Assembly: GCA_018712905.1 (NCBI GenBank)
Contig: DVGD01000147.1
Span: 1 to 33,812 of the forward strand
DNA length: 33,812 bases
Source of the DNA: Candidatus Avoscillospira stercoripullorum
GTDB taxonomy: Bacteria > Bacillota > Clostridia > Oscillospirales > Oscillospiraceae
Reading direction: 5' to 3'
The translations under genes and the position numbers were made by a program. Positions 1-6,252 of the stretch are shown one piece after another. Below the pieces are notes generated by a model, which saw only the letters and a list, made by a program, of their open reading frames with translations, was not told where the DNA came from and searched no databases. Within the stretch, counting starts at the first letter, position 1. The number at the start of each line of letters is the position of its first letter.

Positions 1-1517
1 GCCAGCACGGCAACGGGCAGGCCGGTGTGGCTGTAGGAGGTGAAGGACACGCCGGACTTGTTGTTGATGATGTGGGTGAGGGTCACGCTGAAGGGCTCGT
101 AGGTGCCGTAGAGCACATACTCTGCCTGCTGGGCATAGCCGGTCTCGGTGCCATTGATGCTCTTTTCATAGGCGGTCTTGAGGAGCTCCAGCTCGTAGTC
201 GGTGAGCACCAGCTTGTCACCCTCCTCGCCCTCGGTCTTGAGGCCGAAGAGCTCGGTCACATCGGCCATGGCCTCTTCAAAGGGCGTCTTGTTCTCCTTG
301 TAGGCGGAGACATAGTCGCTGTCGAACTTGGCATAGGAGATCTTCTGGCTCTCCAGGAGGTTGAGGTAGGTGTCGTAGTCGGTACCGGCAAAGCCGATGG
401 TGAGGCCGCCGGTCTCATGGTCGCCGGTCACCAGGATCAGGGTCTCCTCGGGATGCTCAGCGGCGAAGTCGATGGCCACCTGCACCGCGTCGGCCAGGGC
501 CATGGTGTCGTGGATGGAAGAGGCGGCGTCATTGGCGTGGCAGGCCCAGTCGATCTTGCCGCCCTCGCACATGAGGAAGAAGCCGTTGTCGTTGTCGAGA
601 ACCTCGATGCCCTTTGCCACATGGTCGGCGAGGGACCACATCTCGTCGGTACGGTCGAGCTCATAGGCCATGGCGTCGCCGTCGGCCAGGTGCTCGTCAA
701 TGATGATGACGGAGCCGTCGGTCACGGCTTCGGCCTCGGCCTGGGTTTTCACCACGGTGTAGCCCGCGGCTTCTGCCAGGGCGTAGAGATCCTCCTGGTC
801 ACCCTCGGCGCCGGTGGGCTTGAGGAAGGCGCCGCCGGAGAAGTAGTCGAAGCCGGAGTCGATGAGCTCCAGGCCGATCTCATAGTAGTTGTTGCGGCTG
901 GCCTGGTGGGCATAGAAGGCGGCGGGCGTGGCGTGGTTGAGGTTCACCGAGGAGATCACGCCGATTTCCCAGCCCTTCTGGGCTTTGAGCTGCTCGGCAA
1001 TGGTCTCATAGGCGGTGGTGCCGGTCTCATCCATGTTGATGGTGCCGGAATAAGTCTTGTGGCCGGTGGAGATGGAAGTGGCCGTGGACGCCGAGTCGGG
1101 GCAGAAGCTGTTGGAGTCATAGGTCACGGCGGAGCCGGCCACGGGGAAGTTCATAAAGTTGAGGTACTCCGGGCCATCGAGAATGGCGCCCTGGTTATCG
1201 TCCAGGCTGGGTTCAGCCTGCCAGTAATCGGCATCGCTCAGGGCGCCCAGGTAGTCGCTGGTGGACTGGATCTGGGGATAGCTCATGCCGTCGCCGATGA
1301 ACAGGAAGACATACTTGGGCGCGGCGGGCGTCTGCTCCTCTTCCGCGGGGGCGGGCGCAGGCTCTTCCGTCTCCGGGGCGGGATCTGCGGTTTCCTGCTG
1401 GGTGGTGTCGGTGGTGGTCGTTTCTTCCTCCTGGGTGGTTGTCGTCTCATTGGCGCAGCCGGCCAGCAGAGAGGCGCAGAGCACCAGGGAGAGAAGCATG
1501 GCGATCAGTTTCTTCAT
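1..1517 (-). CDS. Alkaline phosphatase lipoprotein, 3' end outside the window
   Basis: Phosphomonoesterase of the PhoA family that releases inorganic phosphate outside the cell; 505 residues are visible and the frame runs off the window edge. The N-terminus is a lipoprotein signal with lipobox LLAGC, followed by a Thr/Glu/Pro/Ala-rich linker of about 45 residues. Active-site motifs appear in family order: GDGMS (metal ligand Asp), the nucleophile in PDSAST (Ser142), EGGKIDWACH (metal ligands), TGDHETGG, and a final SHTGLPV holding the last metal His, only about 8 residues before the edge. Little beyond the C-terminal tail is therefore missing. The start at 1517 is supported by a TTGGAGG ribosome site just upstream. 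It may share a transcript with the deacetylase upstream on the same strand. Family assignment is firm; phosphate-responsive control is not visible. Confidence 0.93.
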   Translation of the reverse strand, partial: MKKLIAMLLSLVLCASLLAGCANETTTTQEEETTTTDTTQQETADPAPETEEPAPAPAEEEQTPAAPKYVFLFIGDGMSYPQIQSTSDYLGALSDADYWQAEPSLDDNQGAILDGPEYLNFMNFPVAGSAVTYDSNSFCPDSASTATSISTGHKTYSGTINMDETGTTAYETIAEQLKAQKGWEIGVISSVNLNHATPAAFYAHQASRNNYYEIGLELIDSGFDYFSGGAFLKPTGAEGDQEDLYALAEAAGYTVVKTQAEAEAVTDGSVIIIDEHLADGDAMAYELDRTDEMWSLADHVAKGIEVLDNDNGFFLMCEGGKIDWACHANDAASSIHDTMALADAVQVAIDFAAEHPEETLILVTGDHETGGLTIGFAGTDYDTYLNLLESQKISYAKFDSDYVSAYKENKTPFEEAMADVTELFGLKTEGEEGDKLVLTDYELELLKTAYEKSINGTETGYAQQAEYVLYGTYEPFSVTLTHIINNKSGVSFTSYSHTGLPVAVL

Positions 1518-1629
1518 GGATCTCGTTTCCTCCAATTTCTTTCTGATGATATGGATGTTTGGAACGGTTTTTATTCTATCCATGAAGCGTAAATTCCGCC
1601 ATCCTTCCCGTGTGAAAGGCAGGTAAAGT

Positions 1630-2961
1630 TCATCCATGCGGCCGCGCCGGATCCAGAACCGTGGCCGGGTCGAAGAAGAACCGCTTCACCCGCTCCGGGT
1701 AGTCCTTCATCACCATGCCGTCCAGGTTGAGCCTGCTCTGGAAGAGCATGCCGTTTTCCCAGCGGGTGGTCATGCTGGCCTCCACGGGGCAGTAGATGGT
1801 AAAGCCCTGCTCCTTGAGGTAGAGAAGCCGGGGATCGTTGTCCGGGAAGGCGACGCCAAAGGGCGAGATGAAAATATTCGTCTCCCCCACATAGGGGGCA
1901 ATGTCCCGCTTCCACCGGCCGATGTCGTACTCCTCCTGCTGGGCGGTGATGGTGCGGTCGCTCCAGTACTGGTTGTGGGTATAGCTGTGGCAGGCGATCT
2001 TCCAGCCGCTTTCCCGCAGCGCGGCGGCCACATCCCTGGTCTTCTGGAGCATCCATGCCTGGGTCGCCGCGTCATAGTCCTCCAAATCGGTGATGCGGTA
2101 GCCGAAGGCGCCCTCGTAGCCGGTGATGGCCACCACACCCTTGGCGCCCCGCCAGGAGAATTCCGGGTGCTTGGCCACGTAGGCGTCGAGAATGGGCATC
2201 ACGTCGCCGTCGTAGGTGGGTTGGCCGTCCACCACCGTCACCACCCGGCCTTCCTCGTCCACGTCCAGCCGCTGGGCAAAGCCGTCGCCCTCCATATATT
2301 TGTAGTAGTTCACATCGTCCACCGAGATCACCAGGGGCTTTTTCCCCGGCGGCAGCAGGATCTCCCGCCGGACAGCCTCCCCGTCGCGGAACTCCACCAG
2401 ATCGGTGATGTCATAGAGAATGAAGCCCGCCGCCTGGAGCTTGGGCAGCATGGCCTGGAACTCGGAGACGGTGGTCATATAGAGGTCGTAGCCGGTGGAA
2501 TCATAGTCGCCGTCAAAAGCGCGGTCGGTGTCCACGATGAGGCTGTGGAAAAACACGTGGTAGAACTGGTCGCCTTCATAGGGTACCAGTTCCGCCTGCT
2601 TTTGGGCAATCTCCCGGCGCAGTGCGTCGGTCTGGGCACTGCGAAGGGCTCCGGCCTGGTCGAGGAGCGCCAGCGCCTCGTCATAGTAGTAGCCCTGGGA
2701 GAGCTGGTAGGCGCGCTCCATCAGCGCCTGCCGCTCCTTGAGCATGGCCTCCTGCTCGGGATCCGGCTGCGGCTCCGGCTCGGGCTGTGGTTCCGGCTCC
2801 GGCACCGGCGTGAGCACCTCCGGCGGCTTGGAAGCCGCCGGTTCCTCCTTCTTCGCGGTGAGATATCGAAGAAAGATGCCCGCGGCAGCGAGCTCCACAA
2901 GCAGCACCAGCGCTAGCAATACGCCGGTCACGCGAACCCCGGCACTTCCCTTCGAGGTCAT
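1630..2961 (-). CDS. Membrane-anchored polysaccharide deacetylase family protein
   Basis: 443 residues. A hydrophobic segment at about residues 10-32 anchors the protein, then comes a Pro/Glu/Gln-rich spacer (PEPEPQPEPEP-type, about residues 45-70) and a helical stretch. The C-terminal half shows a NodB-like layout: a metal-binding Asp pair in SVDDVNYY (Asp215, Asp216) and HSYTH (His325, His329). These are the first two metal/catalytic motifs of carbohydrate esterase family 4, so removal of acetyl groups from cell-wall or exopolysaccharide glycans is the likely role, with the domain facing outward. The segment between the two motifs is longer than in compact NodB domains, so substrate is open. 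An AAAGGAGGC ribosome site supports the start. It lies 112 bp upstream of the phosphatase on the same strand, so co-transcription of two surface hydrolases is possible. Confidence 0.8.
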   Translation of the reverse strand: MTSKGSAGVRVTGVLLALVLLVELAAAGIFLRYLTAKKEEPAASKPPEVLTPVPEPEPQPEPEPQPDPEQEAMLKERQALMERAYQLSQGYYYDEALALLDQAGALRSAQTDALRREIAQKQAELVPYEGDQFYHVFFHSLIVDTDRAFDGDYDSTGYDLYMTTVSEFQAMLPKLQAAGFILYDITDLVEFRDGEAVRREILLPPGKKPLVISVDDVNYYKYMEGDGFAQRLDVDEEGRVVTVVDGQPTYDGDVMPILDAYVAKHPEFSWRGAKGVVAITGYEGAFGYRITDLEDYDAATQAWMLQKTRDVAAALRESGWKIACHSYTHNQYWSDRTITAQQEEYDIGRWKRDIAPYVGETNIFISPFGVAFPDNDPRLLYLKEQGFTIYCPVEASMTTRWENGMLFQSRLNLDGMVMKDYPERVKRFFFDPATVLDPARPHG

Positions 2962-3050
2962 AGCTGCGCCTCCTTTCTCAAAGCATGGCGAGTTGGAACG
3001 ATTTTATCCTTTATTTTTTCAGACGGATTTTGGCGCATTTTGGTTCCCGC

Positions 3051-3104
3051 AAAAAAACGACCCCTACAAATGCAGCGCAGATTGCGATGCACTTGTAGGG
3101 GTCG
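3051..3104 (-). terminator. Rho-independent terminator after blaI-like gene
   Basis: On the minus strand a long near-perfect stem (3058-3078 pairing with 3084-3104, two mismatches in 21 bp, 5-nt loop) is followed at once by seven T residues (3057-3051). It ends transcription leaving the BlaI-family gene, about 35 nt past its stop. The stem sequence CGACCCCTACAA with its complement resembles a dispersed intergenic repeat. Confidence 0.75.
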
Positions 3105-3120
3105 ATGTCCTCATCGACCC
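3099..3120. other. Second hairpin sharing one arm with the terminator
   Basis: GGGTCGATG (3099-3107), loop TCCT, and CATCGACCC (3112-3120) form a perfect 9-bp stem. It re-uses bases 3099-3104 of the neighbouring terminator stem, so the two structures cannot form together. Confidence 0.55.
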
Positions 3121-3139
3121 GCTGGCGGCAAGGCTCATT

Positions 3140-3514
3140 TCAAGGAGCATCATGGGCGTCCTCCACCAGCTTCTTGAGCCGCTGAAGCTGCTCCTTGGAA
3201 AGCCTGCCGCCGGAGAGGAGGGCGGCAAAGAGCTGCTCCGGCGCGCCGCCGAAGAGCTTGCCCACCAGGGCTTCGGCCTCGTCGGCCTGCACCTCCTCCT
3301 TGCTCACGCAGGCGTGGCAGAGGAAATGGGGCTCGCTGCGGGCGATGGCGCCCTTGGCAATGCACTTTTTGATGACGGTGTAGGTGGTGTTCATGTTCCA
3401 GCCGGTCTCGTCCTTGAGGACGTCGGAGATGTGCTTGGCAGTCTGATCTCCCTCCCGCCACAGTACCTCCATGACCTTCAGCTCCGAATCGAATAGCTTC
3501 ACTGCCAATGCCAT
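3140..3514 (-). CDS. BlaI/MecI/CopY-family winged-helix repressor
   Basis: 124 residues, the usual length for the family. The N-terminal 80 residues form the winged helix (LFDSELKVMEVLWREG, then TTYTVIKKCIAKG as the recognition region). The C-terminal 40 residues form the dimerisation helices (PEQLFAALLSGGRLSKEQLQRLKKLVED). In the family these proteins repress beta-lactamase, copper or other stress genes and are inactivated by a BlaR1/MecR1 sensor protease. No such sensor is adjacent here, so the inducing signal is unknown. Unusual for a small repressor are the cysteines in the second half of the wing region (FLCHAC), which could bind metal as in CopY relatives; this is inference. It is divergent from the AEC transporter, a likely target, and its own promoter overlaps a short GTA-N6-TAC dyad. 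Confidence 0.88.
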   Translation of the reverse strand: MALAVKLFDSELKVMEVLWREGDQTAKHISDVLKDETGWNMNTTYTVIKKCIAKGAIARSEPHFLCHACVSKEEVQADEAEALVGKLFGGAPEQLFAALLSGGRLSKEQLQRLKKLVEDAHDAP

Positions 3515-3539
3515 CGCTCCTTTTCAAAGTTGTACTTTC

Positions 3540-3568
3540 ATACTACCAAAATAGTTTTCCCTTGTCAA
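3540..3568 (-). promoter_or_regulatory. Sigma-A promoter for the BlaI-family gene, with a short dyad
   Basis: Minus strand TTGACA (3568-3563), 17-nt spacer, TAGTAT (3545-3540). An imperfect dyad GTA-N6-TAC (3532-3543) overlaps the -10 box and could be an autoregulatory operator; that part is inference. Confidence 0.75.
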
Positions 3569-3579
3569 CCCAGGCCGGC

Positions 3580-3608
3580 TTGACTTCTCCCGCAGCGATT
3601 TTTATAAT
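3580..3608 (+). promoter_or_regulatory. Sigma-A promoter for the AEC transporter
   Basis: TTGACT (3580-3585), 17-nt spacer, TATAAT (3603-3608), about 43 nt before the transporter start. It lies back to back with the blaI promoter, with -35 boxes only about 11 bp apart. Confidence 0.8.
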
Positions 3609-3650
3609 GGTTGCAGAAATCTTCGAAGAAATGGCAAAGGAGGTGCAGGT

Positions 3651-4589
3651 ATGGAACATTTTCTCCTCTGCTGCAATGGAATCCTGCCCATTTTGCTCCT
3701 GATGCTCCTGGGCTACGTCCTTCGGCGGCTTCATGTGCTGGACGCAGGAGCCTTTGCCGCCCTGGATCGGCTGTGCTTTCGCGTTCTCATCCCGGCCATG
3801 CTTTTTGTGAGCGTCTACACCGCCGACTTCTCCACGGCATTTCAGCCCAGCGCCATGGTCTTTGTCGTTCTGGCGGTGGTGGGGAACTTTCTTCTGGTTT
3901 TTCTGCTGGTGCCCCGGTGGATACCCGCCCCTGCCGACGCCGCCTCCACGGTGCACGGCCTGTGCCACACCAACATGGCCGCCCTGGGCATTCCGCTCAT
4001 CGTCAATCTCTTCGGCCAGTCCCAGCTGGCCGTCTACTCCATCCTCATGGCCTTCGCCTCGCCCCTGGTCAACGCCCTGATGGTCTTCGAGCACCTGTAC
4101 TTCCAGGGCGACCGGGTAAAATTGGGCAAACTGGCGCGGAATGTATTCACCTCGCCCTACCTGGTGGGCACCCTGGCGGGCATTGCCTGCAAAGTGCTGG
4201 GACTCCACTTCCCCACCTTTGCGGAAAGCGCCCTTACAAGCCTTCAGTCCGCGGCCACACCCATGTGCCTCATCGCCCTGGGCGGTTCCTTCACCTTCCG
4301 CAGCATCCGCGGGCAGGCTGGCCGGGTAACAGCCATCGTCCTTTCTAGGTGCGTGGGGATCCCGGCGGTAGTGCTGGGGATCGCGGTGGCGCTGGGCTTC
4401 CGCCGGATCGTGCTGGCGTCGCTTCTGGTGCTCTTCTGCTGCCCCAGTGCAGCTGCCACCTACTCCTTCTCCACTGGTTACTGCGGAAACCCCACCTTGG
4501 CCTCCCAGATCGTGGTCTACACCACCGCCGTCTCCCTCTTCACCATCTTCCTCTGGCTCTTTGCCTTCCTCCAACTGGGTCTTTTATAA
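3651..4589 (+). CDS. AEC (auxin efflux carrier) family transporter
   Basis: 312 residues, very hydrophobic throughout, with about 8-10 membrane spans, matching the length and pattern of bacterial AEC permeases. Recognisable family features are the N-terminal LLLMLLGYVLRRLHVLD, the HTNMAALGIPL segment in the first half, and a C-terminal half starting near TSPYLVGTLAG with ATPMCLIALGGSF. Bacterial members move organic anions such as malonate or malate; the substrate here cannot be read from sequence. An AAGGAGGTG ribosome site lies just upstream of the start. It forms a single-gene unit with its own promoter and a terminator at 4605, and is probably controlled by the divergent BlaI-type repressor. 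Confidence 0.87.
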   Translation: MEHFLLCCNGILPILLLMLLGYVLRRLHVLDAGAFAALDRLCFRVLIPAMLFVSVYTADFSTAFQPSAMVFVVLAVVGNFLLVFLLVPRWIPAPADAASTVHGLCHTNMAALGIPLIVNLFGQSQLAVYSILMAFASPLVNALMVFEHLYFQGDRVKLGKLARNVFTSPYLVGTLAGIACKVLGLHFPTFAESALTSLQSAATPMCLIALGGSFTFRSIRGQAGRVTAIVLSRCVGIPAVVLGIAVALGFRRIVLASLLVLFCCPSAAATYSFSTGYCGNPTLASQIVVYTTAVSLFTIFLWLFAFLQLGLL

Positions 4590-4604
4590 CGGAGAATCAA
4601 GCCG

Positions 4605-4645
4605 TCCGAACCTGCTCTCATCATGGGCTGGTTCGGATATTTTTT
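4605..4645 (+). terminator. Terminator after the AEC transporter
   Basis: TCCGAACC (4605-4612) pairs with GGTTCGGA (4630-4637), followed by TATTTTTTG. The rest of 4646-4777 holds a small GC-rich hairpin (CCTGC/GCAGG near 4657-4670) and AT-rich DNA leading into the next promoter; I see no gene in it. Confidence 0.65.
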
Positions 4646-4777
4646 GCGGCCGCGCCCCTGCGAAGGCAGGCGCGGCACGCCAGCCCTCATGCACTTGCGC
4701 CGTTGTGCCGATTTGTAAAATGCGTCAAATTTGTACAATATATATACAGAAATCGATTGTTTAATTCAAAATAATTG

Positions 4778-4806
4778 TTGCATTTTATGGATTTTCCCGT
4801 TATAAT
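4778..4806 (+). promoter_or_regulatory. Sigma-A promoter for the FG-GAP-type gene
   Basis: TTGCAT (4778-4783), 17-nt spacer, TATAAT (4801-4806). The start site would fall near 4813, leaving a leader of about 105 nt. This rules out an in-frame upstream ATG at 4775 as the translation start. Confidence 0.75.
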
Positions 4807-4918
4807 ATTGAAGCTATCACGCAAGATTGTGTCTGTAATTTTGCCGCGTCCAGTGCGATTCTCAGAAGATATGGCGCATGGTTCATTGGTTGTAAATCTG
4901 TCTTTGGAGGCAAAGTTG

Positions 4919-5986
4919 ATGAAAATTGAAAAGCGAATCATTTCCAAGCTGAATAAGTGCTATGCCATTACCCGGCTGACTTACCAGGGAAAGCCCGCCT
5001 TTCTGGTGGCTGCTGAGCGGCACGATCCCTGCTACCTGTTCTCTGAGGACGGCGAACGGCTGGATACCGTTTGGACGGAACCCGGCGGCGTGATGAGTAT
5101 GACTCCTGTGCCCGGTACGGAGAACACCTTCCTGGCAGTCCACCAATTCTATTCCCCGGACGATTCCAAGGAGGCCAAAATCGTCATCGCCCAGAAACAG
5201 GATGGGGAGGGCTGGAGCATCCGAACCCTTTGTGATGCACCCTTTGTCCACCGCTTCGGCATTTTGTGCCGTGGGGGCATCCGTTATCTGCTGGTATGCT
5301 GCTTGAAGACCGGCCACGCCTACGACGATGATTGGCGCAGTCCCGGCGCCTGCTACGCCGCCGTGCTGCCTGAAGATCTCTCCCCATTCCATGAAAACCA
5401 TCAGCTCAAGCTGATGCCCATTCAGATCGGTATGCTGAAAAACCACGGCTACAGCCTGCTCCACAAAGACGGCTACGATGCTGCCGTTGTGGGTTGTGAA
5501 GAGGGCGTATTTGTGTTCAATCCTCCCGCTGCCGCCGGTGAACCCTGGAAAATCGATCATATTCTCAGCGTTCCCACCTCTGACGCCGTCCTGATGGACT
5601 TTGACGGGGACGGCCTGGACGAGCTGAGCTGCATTGCGCCCTTCCACGGCGACTCCCTGGTCATCTACCATCTGGATGTCCACGGAAACTATGTGCCCCA
5701 ATGGAAGCTGAGCCAGCCCGAAAAGGAAACCGGCATGATCCACGCCACCTGGGCATGCAATCTCCTGGGAACCCCCTCCTGGATCGTTGGCTGGAGAAAG
5801 GGAACCCGGGATACCATTGTCATCCATTGGGACAAGGAGGCCGGTACCTATGTCTTTGACTACCTGGACAAGAACACCGGCTGTGCCAACGCCATGCACT
5901 TTGTGAACACCAGGGGAGAAGACGTGGTGATCGGCACCAACCGGGAAATCGACGAAGTGGCCATGTATCTCATCAAAGCGGACTGA
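4919..5986 (+). CDS. Cytoplasmic FG-GAP/VCBS-type protein of unknown function
   Basis: 355 residues from the ATG at 4919, chosen because it follows a TTGGAGGC ribosome site and lies downstream of the promoter. There is no signal peptide or membrane segment, so it is probably cytoplasmic. The protein is rich in short beta strands. It contains one clear calcium-binding-loop signature of FG-GAP/integrin-alpha propellers, DFDGDGLDEL (Asp227 to Glu235), preceded by a VVGCEEGVFVF blade-like strand. A beta-propeller fold is therefore likely, but only one canonical loop is visible and no enzyme motif is seen. It forms a monocistronic unit facing the first GRE operon. A sensory or ligand-binding role is possible; I assign no function. 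Confidence 0.7.
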   Translation: MKIEKRIISKLNKCYAITRLTYQGKPAFLVAAERHDPCYLFSEDGERLDTVWTEPGGVMSMTPVPGTENTFLAVHQFYSPDDSKEAKIVIAQKQDGEGWSIRTLCDAPFVHRFGILCRGGIRYLLVCCLKTGHAYDDDWRSPGACYAAVLPEDLSPFHENHQLKLMPIQIGMLKNHGYSLLHKDGYDAAVVGCEEGVFVFNPPAAAGEPWKIDHILSVPTSDAVLMDFDGDGLDELSCIAPFHGDSLVIYHLDVHGNYVPQWKLSQPEKETGMIHATWACNLLGTPSWIVGWRKGTRDTIVIHWDKEAGTYVFDYLDKNTGCANAMHFVNTRGEDVVIGTNREIDEVAMYLIKAD

Positions 5987-6108
5987 TCCTCACAGGAGAG
6001 GCTGCCCAATCCCGTGCGACTGTCAAAAAACCTCGCCGAGACCTTATGTGACAGAGCAGCGGGGGGGGTGTGCGGGGGGCAAAAAGCCCACCGCGCGTTC
6101 CATCAACA

Positions 6109-6142
6109 GGATTTTGAAACTTTTTTGTAAGTTTCAAAATCC
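6109..6142. repeat. Intergenic inverted repeat (12-bp stem)
   Basis: GGATTTTGAAAC (6109-6120), 10-nt T-rich loop, GTTTCAAAATCC (6131-6142), a perfect stem. It is preceded by a G-run tract (6060-6080). It looks like a dispersed repeat rather than a terminator, since no T-run follows on either strand. Copy number elsewhere cannot be seen from this window. Confidence 0.55.
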
Positions 6143-6180
6143 GCACAGCGGGGCGAAAATACTTTTTCGACACGCTGTCA

Positions 6181-6210
6181 GGCGCCCGGCTCAACCAAGA
6201 GCCGGGCGCC
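6181..6210. terminator. GC-rich hairpin between convergent genes
   Basis: GGCGCCCGGCTC (6181-6192), loop AACCAA, GAGCCGGGCGCC (6199-6210): a perfect 12-bp stem between the end of the FG-GAP-type gene and the end of the GRE gene. It probably serves as a two-way transcription block. Trailing T content is poor, so termination efficiency is uncertain. Confidence 0.55.
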
Positions 6211-6252
6211 GGTTTATTGCAGGCGGTATCGCTTATTGCGGCTTCCTGAAAA

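Noticed and set aside
27..1592. Long open frame on the + strand opposite the phosphatase
   Set aside because: It is antisense to a gene with all alkaline phosphatase motifs, has a Gly/Val-rich low-complexity composition and no ribosome site.
4813..4918. Riboswitch in the leader of the FG-GAP-type gene
   Set aside because: The leader is about 105 nt long, but I found no strong stem set or known aptamer motif.
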